From Paenibacillus arenosi (GTDB taxonomy: Bacteria; Bacillota; Bacilli; Paenibacillales; Paenibacillaceae): DNA of 64,000 nucleotides. The translations under genes and the position numbers were made by a program. The notes beneath the pieces were generated by a model. The model saw only the letters and a program-made list of their open reading frames with translations, ran no database searches and was not told the DNA's origin. Where the stretch lies: positions 1 through 64,000 of the forward strand of contig NZ_JACYTN010000006.1 of NCBI RefSeq assembly GCF_014841135.1, in the 5' to 3' direction. Shown piece after piece: positions 29,926 through 40,657 of the stretch; the first letter of the stretch is position 1, and the number at the start of each line of letters is the position of its first letter.

Positions 29926-29963
29926 ACGGCTAAACCTATAAATCTAGGTTTAGCCGTCTTTTT
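29926..29963 (+). terminator. Terminator of katA
   Basis: A perfect 13-bp stem ACGGCTAAACCTA/TAGGTTTAGCCGT with a 6-base loop is followed by CTTTTT. Confidence 0.9.
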
Positions 29964-29992
29964 ATACATTATGTGAGTATACGAACATTTAT

Positions 29993-30961
29993 TTATTTGT
30001 TTATATCCTCATCAGAAGAAGACCATTCCAAATAAACATAAGTGGAAAGTGTATCCGTGACAGGCTTATATTGCTCATCTGGATAAGTCAGCCGAAAGTT
30101 CTTCGCTTCTGTTTCATATCCCCATAATACTAGCTGCTCAGTCATCCACTCTCTCCAATCTGTACATTGAAACATATAATAGTGCTGAGCGTCACGAACA
30201 AATCCAATTTTCGATGCCAAGGATGCTCCCTCGACAAATTTCTGTGCTTCAACTAATTCATTTGAAGCTGAATTTCCTCCGTCACTCTGCCAATCTAAGC
30301 GTAAATGTGATTTCTCCCCCACTCCCTCGTCTTGTTTATCAATTGGAAGCACACCTAGCCCATTTACCGTTTCAAGAACTATTTTCGAACGTCTATCTGC
30401 GCGAATCGACTCTAGCTCGTTCCAGAGTAGCGATCTTTCAATTTTTCTTACTTGAAAATCCTCTCGAAATCGCTCCATTTTATTTTTGGACTCCTGTAAT
30501 TGTTCAGCAGTTAATCTAAACTCTTCTTCATCCGGTTCTCTCCGCTCTTCTTCCTCTCTTTGCTGGACATAACGCATATAGTCCTCTTCACCCTCAAAAT
30601 GATTAATGAGTAAAGCCTCATCTGCACAATAAATCTCCAAAAATTGAGCCAAATTATTTCCTGCATAACGTATCTCTAAGCCAAAATCCATAGGTGAAAC
30701 ACAAATAATAGGTGCTTTATTTAAATCTTCTACCGCTCCGAATTCTGTCAAAAACGCATAATGAATGCCGTCCACACCAATCGTTGCAAATGGTATAGAG
30801 TCAATCGGTGTACTCATATAACGACGATCATCATCTTTAAGTATATAGAGTCCTATATCTTCACTATCCGAACATCGCTCTTGACGCTCTAGCATTTTTA
30901 TAATCGAATCAGGAATCTCATATTTACCGTACAAATCATGCATAGAGTTAGGAAGGTTCAT
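29993..30961 (-). CDS. Hypothetical protein, 322 residues
   Basis: I do not recognise a named family. The N-terminal third (SIPFATIGVDGIHYAFLTEFGAVEDLNKAPIICVSPMDFG) has the strand pattern and Gly-Asp-Gly turn of SMI1/KNR4 (SUKH)-type proteins, but the match is weak. Residues about 125-170 are a very acidic, Glu/Arg-rich coiled segment (QQREEEERREPDEEEF). The C-terminal part looks globular. ATG 30961 follows GAGAGGAG. SUKH proteins are often toxin immunity factors, but no toxin gene adjoins, so no function is claimed. Confidence 0.65.
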   Translation of the reverse strand: MNLPNSMHDLYGKYEIPDSIIKMLERQERCSDSEDIGLYILKDDDRRYMSTPIDSIPFATIGVDGIHYAFLTEFGAVEDLNKAPIICVSPMDFGLEIRYAGNNLAQFLEIYCADEALLINHFEGEEDYMRYVQQREEEERREPDEEEFRLTAEQLQESKNKMERFREDFQVRKIERSLLWNELESIRADRRSKIVLETVNGLGVLPIDKQDEGVGEKSHLRLDWQSDGGNSASNELVEAQKFVEGASLASKIGFVRDAQHYYMFQCTDWREWMTEQLVLWGYETEAKNFRLTYPDEQYKPVTDTLSTYVYLEWSSSDEDINK

Positions 30962-30996
30962 ACCATTTCTCCTCTCAAAATAAAACGATGTCTAAT

Positions 30997-31064
30997 AAAA
31001 AAAGAGCTTACTTTCTCACCAACGAAATGGGATCAGTCCCTCTGCGATGATGGAAAATAAGCTC
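30997..31064 (-). terminator. Terminator of leuB
   Basis: Minus-strand stem GAGCTTATTTTC/GAAAGTAAGCTC (31053-31064 with 31004-31015), with an inner small helix, followed by seven T. Confidence 0.8.
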
Positions 31065-31186
31065 AATTAAATTCTGTTTCTTCCTTTATATATACCGTAA
31101 CATACAGCACCCGATTGCGTACGATCGATAAGTCTTCTAGCATCTCTCTAATATAGGTGCTAACACACTTTCCGTTACTGTTAAGA

Positions 31187-32281
31187 TTAAGCTTGAACTG
31201 CAGCTCCCTCTAATGCATTAGCAATAAGGTCGCCCATCTCAGTTGTGCTTAGTGCCTGAGCACGATCCGCAGCAATATCGCCTGTGCGATGACCAGCATC
31301 CAGCACCTGCTTCACAGCGCTCTCAATCGCGTCCGCAGCTTCACTATAGCCGAATGTTAAACGATACATAAGTGCGACAGAAAGGATAGTCGCGATTGGA
31401 TTCGCAACGCCCTGTCCTGCAATGTCTGGTGCAGAGCCATGTACAGGCTCATACAAACCGAAGCTGCCCTCACCAAGCGATGCAGAAGAAAGCATGCCGA
31501 TCGAGCCAGTAAGCATTGCTGCTTCATCACTCAAAATATCGCCGAACATATTTTCCGTTACGATAACGTCGAAGCTAGATGGACGACGCAGCAATTGCAT
31601 CGCGCAGTTATCAACGAGTACATGTTCCACTTCAACATCTGGATAGTCTGGTGCTATGCGATTCACCGTTTCACGCCATAGACGGGATGTCTCCAACACG
31701 TTCGCTTTATCTACAGAAGCAAGCTTCTTACGGCGCTTCTGCGCTACTTCAAATGCTTGGCGCACAATACGTTCAACTTCTGTTACATTGTAAACACATG
31801 TATCAACAGCTTCTTCACCATGAGCACCTTCACGGCGGAACTTCTCACCGAAGTAAATACCACCTGTCAATTCACGTACAACGATAAGATCTGTACCTTC
31901 CAACACTTCTGGCTTAAGTGTGGAAGCGTCTTTCAAGCAATCAAACACGACTGCCGGGCGCAAGTTCGAGAACAATCCCAGCTCTTTACGAATACCGAGC
32001 AAGCCTGTCTCTGGACGAAGCTCTTTCGAGTTGTTGTCCCATTTCGGTCCGCCAACTGCACCTAAGAGAACTGCATCCGCACGTTTACAAATTTCGAGTG
32101 TTTCTTGCGGAAGCGGTGTTCCCTTTTCATCGATTGCAATACCGCCGAACAAACCGTGCTCAAATTCAAATTTCAAACCAAACAATTCCTCCGTACGTTT
32201 CATAACTTTGATCGCCTCAGCTACTACTTCTGGACCAATACCGTCCCCTGCAATAACTGCAATCTTTTTAACCTCTGTCAT
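31187..32281 (-). CDS. leuB: 3-isopropylmalate dehydrogenase
   Basis: It oxidises and decarboxylates 3-isopropylmalate with NAD+ in leucine synthesis. The 364 residues begin [17 protein letters not shown] and include [44 protein letters not shown] and [21 protein letters not shown], all typical of LeuB. ATG 32281 follows AAGGAGCGAG. It is separated from leuA by an oppositely oriented sigma/anti-sigma pair and so must have its own promoter. leuC and leuD are not in the window. Confidence 0.96.
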   Translation of the reverse strand: MTEVKKIAVIAGDGIGPEVVAEAIKVMKRTEELFGLKFEFEHGLFGGIAIDEKGTPLPQETLEICKRADAVLLGAVGGPKWDNNSKELRPETGLLGIRKELGLFSNLRPAVVFDCLKDASTLKPEVLEGTDLIVVRELTGGIYFGEKFRREGAHGEEAVDTCVYNVTEVERIVRQAFEVAQKRRKKLASVDKANVLETSRLWRETVNRIAPDYPDVEVEHVLVDNCAMQLLRRPSSFDVIVTENMFGDILSDEAAMLTGSIGMLSSASLGEGSFGLYEPVHGSAPDIAGQGVANPIATILSVALMYRLTFGYSEAADAIESAVKQVLDAGHRTGDIAADRAQALSTTEMGDLIANALEGAAVQA

Positions 32282-32632
32282 ATCCGCTCGCTCCTTCTCT
32301 CCGTATGTATGTAAGAAAACACTCCTGCTCCAGTAATCCCATACCTTATTATTCCTTATATTTTATCGTACACCACTTCAGATGACTAAGATATAAAATC
32401 TATTATCTTAATAGGCTATATCTATAAAGGTGAGAGAATAGTCTACTTTTCATTGAGCATATGTAAAAAATGATATTATTTTAGAGCAAGAATGAACCAT
32501 CTCGGCTCTCATGACCTCTAAGTATACATAGAGTTATTCATTTTAAAAATGAATCTGCACCTTTTGTATATCTAAACATGAAACATTATCATTCTATCCT
32601 TTTAATCAAAGCTGCCAAGGAGGTTCACCAAT
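32282..32632. other. Divergent control region between leuB and the ECF sigma gene
   Basis: About 350 AT-rich bases without a gene. TGAAAC at 32579-32584 could be an ECF-type -35 for autoregulation of the sigma gene, but no clear -10 follows. No T-box or attenuator is visible ahead of leuB. Confidence 0.4.
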
Positions 32633-33166
32633 GTGTCTACACCACTAAATGTTCAGCAAGCACAACAAGGAGACCGTGAAGCTTTCGTCCGATTAATACG
32701 AGCCTATGAAGCCAACATGTATGCCTTTTCTCGCACAATGCTATCATCAGACGAAGATTGCGCGGATGCGATTCAAGAGACCATTCTTCTTGCCTATCGA
32801 TCCATAACAACATTGAGAGAGCTTGCTTATTTCAAAACATGGCTGTTCCGCATTTTAATTCACGAATGCAGTCGTATTCGCAAAAATAAAGCTAAGCATC
32901 AATTGCTCGCCTCTGATATAAACAATCACCCAGAAAAAACGTTGGCGTATGAAGCCATCGATATACAAGATGCCGTTCAACGACTAGAACCATCTATTCG
33001 CATAGTTATTCAGCTGTATTATTTTGAAGATTTAACTGTTAAGCAAATTGCCGAAATGATAGATATTCGTGAAGGAACCGTTAAATCTCGACTACATCGA
33101 GCCCGAACCCTATTAGGAGAGTACTTAACTGATTCAGAAAAGGAGATAGAATATGAAACGTGTTAA
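32633..33166 (+). CDS. ECF-family RNA polymerase sigma factor
   Basis: This 177-residue sigma-70 factor of the extracytoplasmic-function class has region 2 at residues 12-75 (AFVRLIRAYEANMYAFSRTMLSSDEDCADAIQETILLAYRSI). Region 4 is at about 110-165 (AVQRLEPSIRIVIQLYYFEDLTVKQIAEMIDIREGTVKSRLHRARTLL). GTG 32633 follows AAGGAGG. It overlaps the anti-sigma gene by 14 bases, the usual arrangement for co-regulated pairs. The stimulus and regulon are unknown. Confidence 0.95.
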   Translation: MSTPLNVQQAQQGDREAFVRLIRAYEANMYAFSRTMLSSDEDCADAIQETILLAYRSITTLRELAYFKTWLFRILIHECSRIRKNKAKHQLLASDINNHPEKTLAYEAIDIQDAVQRLEPSIRIVIQLYYFEDLTVKQIAEMIDIREGTVKSRLHRARTLLGEYLTDSEKEIEYETC

Positions 33167-34295
33167 TCAGCACAAGCTGGATCAACAGCTTAAAGAAGAG
33201 CTGCATCGGACACAGCAAGCCATTCCAGCAGTTGTGCAGCAGCGCATTGACGACACATTAAGTAAGCTGCTCGAGGATACACATGAACATGCACCTGTCC
33301 AATCTATACCACTGCCACTGCCAATAGCAGCGCCAACATCTACCCGCTCCACTCGTAGAGCCAATAAAATATGGTTGTGGGCAGCACCTGCTGCTGCGAT
33401 AGTACTCGGTGCCGCTATCATCTCTACTGCCTATTACTCACCAGTTATAGACTCGCCCGTTACAAAAGGAGCGCTTAAACAAATTCCTGGAATACAAGTT
33501 CCTGAAACGAAGTCCTTGTTCAAAATGTCTAACGATCTTGGCTTGCAAATAGCCGCTGAACAGAAAGTCGTTCAGCAATTAGAAGATAACACCATTACTC
33601 AAGGTCCGATTCGTATCCGTGTGAAGGAGGTGCTGTACGATGGGCATCGCCTCTCTATTGGGACTCAGTTTCAAACTGATAATTCTATGAGCCGAGAAAC
33701 GTTAATGGAATTGGAAGAGGAACTTACTATCAATGGTAAAACCCCCAACATAGGGAACTCAACAGAAATCCAAAAAATCGATGCACATACTTATGCAATC
33801 ATAATTAATTATTATCCATTACCTAATCTCGCCAGTACATTTGATGTCCAGATTGGATTTTTTCATCCTGCTCATCTCGATAGTCAATGGTTCTTTCAAT
33901 TCTCTGTAAACCGTAATGATGATGGAAAACGAACATATCCCTTAGCTCACACTGCTTCCTATCAAGATATGAAACTTACAGCAAAAGAACTGTCATTGAC
34001 TACTTACTCATCTGAGTTAAGACTTGATTTTTCGTACAAATACAAGCTTGGAATGAAATACTCTCCGCCTCTCCGTTTCCAAATGGAAGATGACCAAGGG
34101 AATGTCCTTCAAGAGAGATTCACTAGCGGTGGCAGTACATTAAAAAATGGCATCAACACGAGTAATAAAGTCATCGGATTTGATCCGGTTTCATTCGATA
34201 CGAAATATCTGGTCATTAAACCTTACCTTTGGAATACGAAAGGACCTCATACTTTTATTAAAGAGTTAGAATTTACGATTCCACTCAAAAAATAA
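33153..34295 (+). CDS. DUF4179-type membrane anti-sigma factor
   Basis: The 380-residue protein has a soluble N-terminal domain of about 70 residues, presumed to bind the sigma factor. One membrane helix follows at about 73-95 (IWLWAAPAAAIVLGAAIIST), then a large extracytoplasmic beta-rich domain (LFKMSNDLGLQIAAEQKVV, FDVQIGFFHP). This matches the DUF4179 anti-sigma family of Bacillus and Paenibacillus. There is no zinc-binding HxxxCxxC motif, so it is not a ZAS-type anti-sigma. ATG 33153 has AAAAGGAG within the sigma gene. The outer domain probably senses an envelope signal. Confidence 0.85.
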   Translation: MKRVNQHKLDQQLKEELHRTQQAIPAVVQQRIDDTLSKLLEDTHEHAPVQSIPLPLPIAAPTSTRSTRRANKIWLWAAPAAAIVLGAAIISTAYYSPVIDSPVTKGALKQIPGIQVPETKSLFKMSNDLGLQIAAEQKVVQQLEDNTITQGPIRIRVKEVLYDGHRLSIGTQFQTDNSMSRETLMELEEELTINGKTPNIGNSTEIQKIDAHTYAIIINYYPLPNLASTFDVQIGFFHPAHLDSQWFFQFSVNRNDDGKRTYPLAHTASYQDMKLTAKELSLTTYSSELRLDFSYKYKLGMKYSPPLRFQMEDDQGNVLQERFTSGGSTLKNGINTSNKVIGFDPVSFDTKYLVIKPYLWNTKGPHTFIKELEFTIPLKK

Positions 34296-34318
34296 TTCTT
34301 CCCCAAACACAATAAAAG

Positions 34319-34343
34319 CCCGCTATCCATTAACGATAGCGGG
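34319..34343. terminator. Bidirectional terminator between anti-sigma gene and leuA
   Basis: Stem CCCGCTATC/GATAGCGGG. The minus-strand side runs into CTTTTATTG, and the plus-strand side into TCTTCATTTG. Confidence 0.8.
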
Positions 34344-34359
34344 TCTTCATTTGTTCTAA

Positions 34360-35910
34360 TTACACCAAACCAATCTTATCGCGACGACTGCCGCTGTTCA
34401 ACTGACGCTTCTCGATTAGACGATTGAGCGCATCCACATACGCACGCGCACTCGCTTCAAGAATATCTGTGCTTACGCCACGACCAGATACCATTATTTC
34501 GTCTTGATTCATGACAACATGAACTTCACCTTGCGCATCTTTACCATGCGTAACAGACTTAATGGAGTAATCGGACAATACAACCTCTTCTCCAGTTGCC
34601 TTATCAATCGCATTGTAAATCGCATCAACCGAACCGTTACCTTCTGCTTCTTGCTCTAACACATCACCATCATGGGTGACGATGCGGACTTTAGCAGTCG
34701 GAGTCGCTTCATTGCCATAAGCAACATAGATCGTCTGCAGGGAGAAGACCTCTGTTGTATCCACAATTTTCTCCTCAATAAAGGCACGAATGTCCTCGTC
34801 AGAAACTTCTTTCTTCTTATCTGCCAAATCTTTAAACTTCGAAAATGCAATATTGAGCTGCTCATCAGTTAACTCATAACCAAGATCGATCAGCTTCTCA
34901 CGGAACGCATGGCGTCCAGAGTGCTTGCCGAGCACAAGCTTGCTCTCCTTAAGACCAATTGTCTCCGGAGACATAATCTCGTACGTCGTCTTCTCCTTCA
35001 GCATACCATCTTGATGAATGCCAGACTCATGAGCAAACGCATTCGCACCAACGATTGCTTTGTTACCCGGCACAACCATACCTGTCAACTTGCTAACTAG
35101 GCGACTCGAACGAGCAATCTCCGACAGCACCATTGTGGACTTCGCTTGGAAAAAGTCTTGACGTGTTTCTAGCGCCATCGCTACTTCCTCCAACGCCGTA
35201 TTACCTGCACGCTCACCAATACCATTAATCGTTCCCTCGACTTGATCGGCACCATTTAATACGGCAGCCAATGCATTTGCAGTCGCCATACCTAAGTCAT
35301 CATGGCAATGGGCACTGAGCTGGATCTTTTCGATACCTGGTACTTGCTCTTTAAGTGTCTTGAAGATATTTCCGAATTCTGCTGGATATAAATATCCTAC
35401 GGTATCTGGAATATTAACGACCGTAGCACCCGCCTTGATCGCCATCTCCGTTACTTGGCACAGGAAGTCCAATTCTGTCCGACCTGCATCTTCAGGGGAA
35501 AACTGAATTTTGGTGAAATATTTGCCTGCATACTTAATCGCTGCTTCAGCTGCTTCCAGCATTTGCTCCTTCGTCATGCGCAGCTTGTGCTGACGATGGA
35601 TCGGAGAGGAAGCTAAGAATAGATGGAGGCAAGGGTCTTGTGCATCTTTCAACGCTTCATAAGCCGCATCAATATCTTGAACACGAGAACGAGCTAATCC
35701 CACGACAGTCGCATTTTTCACTGCTTTGGCAACTGCGTTAACAGCCGCCAAGTCACCAGGCGATGCTGCTGGGAATCCAGCTTCCATACGGTCAATGCCA
35801 AGGCGCTCTAGCTGATGCGCGATTTCAAGTTTCTCTTTCGTATTCAAATTGACACCCGGAGATTGCTCACCGTCACGCAAAGTTGTATCAAACAAATATA
35901 TTTTTCGCAT
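34360..35910 (-). CDS. leuA: 2-isopropylmalate synthase
   Basis: It condenses acetyl-CoA with 2-oxoisovalerate, the first committed step to leucine. The 516-residue protein has the DRE-TIM start YLFDTTLRDGEQSPGVNLN, LSAHCHDDLGMATANAL (metal His residues), NGIGERAGNTALEEV and a C-terminal regulatory domain (about 390-500) that normally binds leucine for feedback inhibition. ATG 35910, not the upstream in-frame start, is preceded by GAGGAGGTG. It follows ilvC on the same strand. Confidence 0.96.
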   Translation of the reverse strand: MRKIYLFDTTLRDGEQSPGVNLNTKEKLEIAHQLERLGIDRMEAGFPAASPGDLAAVNAVAKAVKNATVVGLARSRVQDIDAAYEALKDAQDPCLHLFLASSPIHRQHKLRMTKEQMLEAAEAAIKYAGKYFTKIQFSPEDAGRTELDFLCQVTEMAIKAGATVVNIPDTVGYLYPAEFGNIFKTLKEQVPGIEKIQLSAHCHDDLGMATANALAAVLNGADQVEGTINGIGERAGNTALEEVAMALETRQDFFQAKSTMVLSEIARSSRLVSKLTGMVVPGNKAIVGANAFAHESGIHQDGMLKEKTTYEIMSPETIGLKESKLVLGKHSGRHAFREKLIDLGYELTDEQLNIAFSKFKDLADKKKEVSDEDIRAFIEEKIVDTTEVFSLQTIYVAYGNEATPTAKVRIVTHDGDVLEQEAEGNGSVDAIYNAIDKATGEEVVLSDYSIKSVTHGKDAQGEVHVVMNQDEIMVSGRGVSTDILEASARAYVDALNRLIEKRQLNSGSRRDKIGLV

Positions 35911-35935
35911 CAATCCGCACCTCCTCATTGCTACT

Positions 35936-35968
35936 AAAAACGCCCACCCGCCTAATGACGGGCGGACG
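35936..35968 (-). terminator. Possible terminator or attenuating hairpin between ilvC and leuA
   Basis: On the minus strand CGTCCGCC pairs with GGCGGGTG (two wobbles), followed after four bases by TTTTTA. It may end part of the ilvBNC transcripts before leuA. Confidence 0.5.
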
Positions 35969-36057
35969 CATTGCGTAATCGCCTTACTTATTTACGTGCA
36001 TGTGTGTTACATGCACGGCTGTTGCTCAAATGAATATATTGAATATAATGCCGTTGC

Positions 36058-37065
<1,008 letters not shown>

Positions 37066-37116
37066 TCAAATTTGTTCCCATTTTGTTTATATACGTAAGG
37101 TATATATGATGTTTAG

Positions 37117-37188
37117 CCCTCGGATGATAAAGGGTATTTCAAAGGACAATCACATCTTATCTTCTGAAATACCCCCTCATCCGAAGGG
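37117..37188 (-). other. Long imperfect hairpin in the ilvN-ilvC spacer
   Basis: Arms 37117-37141 and 37165-37188 are nearly complementary (CCCTCGGATGA... and ...TCATCCGAAGGG, plus GGGTATTTCA/TGAAATACCC). There is no T-run, so it is more likely an mRNA processing or stability element than a terminator. Confidence 0.6.
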
Positions 37189-37273
37189 AGTCTTACAACA
37201 TACAGCAACACGTTCGTACACAATCATTTCTCGTCATGCGGATCACTGGCTACAGCTAGCCAACATTGTTTAC

Positions 37274-37789
37274 TTAACGGCTTACACCATCTGTAATCGA
37301 TCCGCGAATCATCGCCGTTACGCCTGTGCGGCTAATCTCGCGAATGCCGTATGGTTCCATCAATTCAATCATCGCTTCTATTTTAGAAGACTCACCCAAC
37401 ACCTGCACAACAACTGTACTTGGGCCAATATCAATGATAGAAGCGCGGAATGTCTCGACTACGCCAAGTATTTCTGGTCGCATGTTCGGCTCAGCCTTTA
37501 CCTTAATTAGGGCAAGTTCACGTGCAACCATCTGTTGAGAGCTAAGGTTGATAACCTTGATAACATCAATAATTTTGTATAATTGCTTCTCTACTTGCTC
37601 CAGTGTTTGTTCATCACCCGTTGTGACGATAACCATTCTTGATAATCCAGGTTCTTCCGAAGCACCTACCGTAATGCTCTCGATATTGAAGCCGCGACGT
37701 CCGAACAATCCTGAGACGCGTTGCAGCACGCCTGGTTGATCGTTTACGATGACAGCTATCGTGTGTCTAGTCATTGTAATCGTGCTCAT
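37274..37789 (-). CDS. ilvN: Acetolactate synthase small (regulatory) subunit
   Basis: The 171-residue regulatory partner of IlvB has an N-terminal ACT domain ([34 protein letters not shown]) that normally binds valine for feedback control, and a second ACT-like half ([19 protein letters not shown]). ATG 37789 overlaps the ilvB stop by four bases, so the subunits are translationally coupled. Confidence 0.96.
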   Translation of the reverse strand: MSTITMTRHTIAVIVNDQPGVLQRVSGLFGRRGFNIESITVGASEEPGLSRMVIVTTGDEQTLEQVEKQLYKIIDVIKVINLSSQQMVARELALIKVKAEPNMRPEILGVVETFRASIIDIGPSTVVVQVLGESSKIEAMIELMEPYGIREISRTGVTAMIRGSITDGVSR

Positions 37790-39531
37790 TCGCCATCCCC
37801 CATTATCATTTGATCAATCGTAGAGCCCTGTGTAACCATCGGATATACATTTTCGTGTTTACGAACGACGAACTCAACGACTGCAGGTCCCGGTGTATTC
37901 AAAGCTTGCTCCCAAGCTAACTTCGCCTCTTCCTTATTCGTTGCACGGAAGCCACGAACACCATATGCTTCTGCCAACTTCACAAAGTCTGGGCTGCCCG
38001 CTAAGTCAATATGGCTGTAACGCTCATCATAAATGATCTCTTGCCATTGGCGAACCATACCGAGCACTTGGTTATTGATGATAACCACCTTAACTGGAAT
38101 ATTGTTAATTGCACAGATCGCAAGCTCCTGCGCACACATTTGCATACCGCCATCGCCATTGATGGAAACAACTGTCCGATCCGGATGAGCCATTTGTGCA
38201 CCGATTGCTGATGGGAAACCGAAGCCCATCGTTCCAAGACCGCCAGATGTAATCCAAGAGCGCGGATGGTTAAAGCGATAATATTGCGCCGCCCACATCT
38301 GATGCTGACCTACGTCAGTTGTTACAATCGCCTCGCCCTTTGTCGTGTCATGGATCATTTGGATAACCCATTGCGGCTTTAATTCCACATCACTATCTTC
38401 ATATCGCAACGGTTGATCAATCTTCCAGCCTAGCAATTGTGCTCGCCATGCATCCGCTTTGTCCGCTCGTTTCACTGATTCATTTGCCTGAGTCAACGCT
38501 GTCTTAATATCAGCAACAATCGGGATATCCGTTGGAACATTCTTTCCGATCTCAGCCGGATCGATATCGATGTGGACAATCTTCGCATGCGGTGCGAAGC
38601 CATCCAACTTCATCGTTACTCGGTCATCGAACCTCGCACCGATATTAATAAGCAAATCCGCCTGTTGAATTGCGTTATTTGCCGTGAATGTGCCATGCAT
38701 ACCTGGCATTCCTAGCCATAAGTCATGCCCGCTTGGGAATCCACCAAGTCCGAGCAATGTCGTCGTCACTGGGATTTGCGCTGTTGTAATGAATTGATAC
38801 AACTCTTCATGCGCACCAGAGTGGATAACTCCAGCTCCCGCCAATACGATTGGACGCTCTGCTTCTTCAATCGCTTTAAGCATTTTATCAATTTGATACT
38901 TATTCGGCTTCACCGTCGGATGGTAGCCACGAATATCTATCGTTGTTGCTGGTTGGAATAGGGTCTTTGCTGCCGATACATCCTTAGGAACATCAATCAA
39001 TACTGGACCTTTACGTCCTGTATTCGCGATATGGAATGCTTCATGAATAATACGCGGCAAATCTTCTACATCACGAACGAGATAGCTATGCTTCGTAATT
39101 GGCATCGTAATTCCTGTTATATCCGCTTCTTGGAACGCATCTGTTCCGATCAGCGTCGTCGCAACGTTACCCGTAATAACGACGAGAGGAACCGAGTCCA
39201 TATACGCAGTCGCAATACCCGTTACTAGATTCGTTGCTCCAGGACCCGAAGTCGCGATACACACACCAACGTTGCCGCTAGCACGTGCATATCCATCCGC
39301 TGCATGAATGGCGCCCTGCTCATGCCTTGTCAACAAATGCTTGAAATCATCAAAGCCATGCATCGCATCGTAAATGTACAATACGGCTCCCCCCGGATAG
39401 CCGAAGACGCATTCCGCACCTTCCAACAACAAGCTTCGAAGTAAAATTTCTGAACCTGTAATTACTTCTGGCTTCATCCATTTCTGACGTAATTCTTCTT
39501 TAGACCGCATGGTTGCTTGCTGAGCGCTCAT
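37786..39531 (-). CDS. ilvB: Acetolactate synthase large (catalytic) subunit
   Basis: This ThDP- and FAD-dependent enzyme condenses two pyruvates, or pyruvate with 2-oxobutyrate. The 581 residues include [20 protein letters not shown] with [18 protein letters not shown] (catalytic Glu region), [13 protein letters not shown], and the ThDP motif around [17 protein letters not shown]...[13 protein letters not shown] 39531 follows GTGAGGGGGATGG. It is the first gene after the T-box leader. Confidence 0.97.
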   Translation of the reverse strand: MSAQQATMRSKEELRQKWMKPEVITGSEILLRSLLLEGAECVFGYPGGAVLYIYDAMHGFDDFKHLLTRHEQGAIHAADGYARASGNVGVCIATSGPGATNLVTGIATAYMDSVPLVVITGNVATTLIGTDAFQEADITGITMPITKHSYLVRDVEDLPRIIHEAFHIANTGRKGPVLIDVPKDVSAAKTLFQPATTIDIRGYHPTVKPNKYQIDKMLKAIEEAERPIVLAGAGVIHSGAHEELYQFITTAQIPVTTTLLGLGGFPSGHDLWLGMPGMHGTFTANNAIQQADLLINIGARFDDRVTMKLDGFAPHAKIVHIDIDPAEIGKNVPTDIPIVADIKTALTQANESVKRADKADAWRAQLLGWKIDQPLRYEDSDVELKPQWVIQMIHDTTKGEAIVTTDVGQHQMWAAQYYRFNHPRSWITSGGLGTMGFGFPSAIGAQMAHPDRTVVSINGDGGMQMCAQELAICAINNIPVKVVIINNQVLGMVRQWQEIIYDERYSHIDLAGSPDFVKLAEAYGVRGFRATNKEEAKLAWEQALNTPGPAVVEFVVRKHENVYPMVTQGSTIDQMIMGDGE

Positions 39532-39589
39532 TCGCCATCCCCCTCACCTAATCTGTAATTGAAATCAATCACTTAGACTTGCATATAAC

Positions 39590-39914
39590 AAAAAAACCTT
39601 CCGCCCCAGGACACAGTTCTTGTATCCATAGGGACGAAAGGTTAGCTTCCGTGGTACCACCCAGATTTGCTATATGTCTCACAACACATAGCCTCCATAA
39701 GTTTGCAGCACATAGCTGCATACTGTAACAGCGCCTAACGCGCGCCCGACGATTCTACCTAGTAGTTGACGGATAATTCTTGGCCTTACTTGTGTTCTTG
39801 CATCCGTCTTCGTTCAGCAGAACAGCTCCGAGGTGAGCATCGATCATAAGGGGTTAAGGCGGCGGTTTCAGCATAGTCCGCACGCTCTCTGGTCATAAGA
39901 GCCCTTCGTCTTTA
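39590..39914 (-). promoter_or_regulatory. T-box leader of the ilv-leu cluster
   Basis: The minus-strand leader carries the T-box core GGGTGGTACCACGG (39662-39649). It is followed by a terminator with stem AACCTTTCGTCCC/GGGGCGGAAGGTT and seven T (39643-39590). Pairing of the T-box with uncharged tRNA would free the antiterminator and allow ilvB transcription. CAGAGAGCG near the 5' end fits stem I. I could not assign the specifier codon reliably; Ile, Leu or Val is expected. Confidence 0.92.
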
Positions 39915-39920
39915 GTCCTC

Positions 39921-39947
39921 ATCATAGCCATTGGTATGTTATGTCAA
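39921..39947 (-). promoter_or_regulatory. Candidate promoter of the ilv T-box transcript
   Basis: TTGACA (39947-39942) and TATGAT (39926-39921) lie on the minus strand with a short 15-base spacer, placing the transcript start near 39914. Confidence 0.5.
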
Positions 39948-40123
39948 ATTGTGTTCCAAATGTTTAGAAACATTATATGCCTACGATTTGAGCGAGTCAA
40001 TAGGACGATTAAAAAAAATGCCAAAATGTTCTGGTGTCCATTCAAACGATCAAAAGCAGGCATAGAATAAACGAAAACGTGCTGCCATACAGCTGCTATC
40101 AAGCTTGAACTGGAGGAATGCAC

Positions 40124-40585
40124 ATGCTTCGAATACGTACACCTGAGCAGGATGACGAAATCATTTGGTCTTTAGTAGAAAACCAATTAATCCCCAAATC
40201 CAATCTCAATTGGGACATTCCTCAGCTTAAAAAGGAAATGCCAGCACGCCTGTCCAAAGGCTTCACGCATGTCAAAGTAGATCTTGTCAATCGTCCTGTC
40301 GGATTTATCCATGCGGTCGTAATTGATCGCATTTTATTCATCGATATGTTGGCCGTCCATTCTGACCTGCAGCGGAAAGGCATAGGGCAAATGCTGCTCC
40401 AATCTGCTGAGAAACAAGGCATACAGCAATCATGCAGCTCAGTCAAGCTCGCTGTAGATGCAGGCAATAAACCGGCACAACGCTTCTATGAACGAGCGGG
40501 CTACAAAAGCACGCAGTATCTAGCAAGTCTGCAATGTTGGGAAATGTTTAAAATAATACAGCCCGGAAACAATTCCGGACCGTAG
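40124..40585 (+). CDS. GNAT-family acetyltransferase
   Basis: The 153-residue GCN5-type acetyltransferase starts at ATG 40124, seven bases after TGGAGGA; ATG 40118 is too close to the site. ILFIDMLAVHSDLQRKGIGQMLLQSAEKQG contains the acetyl-CoA loop (RxGIGQ) and LAVDAGNKPAQRFYERAGYKST the family's C-terminal motif. Substrate unknown. It lies alone beyond the ilv promoter. Confidence 0.9.
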   Translation: MLRIRTPEQDDEIIWSLVENQLIPKSNLNWDIPQLKKEMPARLSKGFTHVKVDLVNRPVGFIHAVVIDRILFIDMLAVHSDLQRKGIGQMLLQSAEKQGIQQSCSSVKLAVDAGNKPAQRFYERAGYKSTQYLASLQCWEMFKIIQPGNNSGP

Positions 40586-40657
40586 CCGATACGTCACACG
40601 CATCCCTCATGCGCTGCTATCGATACTTGCTATCTCTTGCCCACCGCTAGTCTTGGA

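Noticed and set aside
31920-32336. Plus-strand frame antisense to leuB
   Set aside because: It is a shadow of leuB with no ribosome site and no family resemblance.
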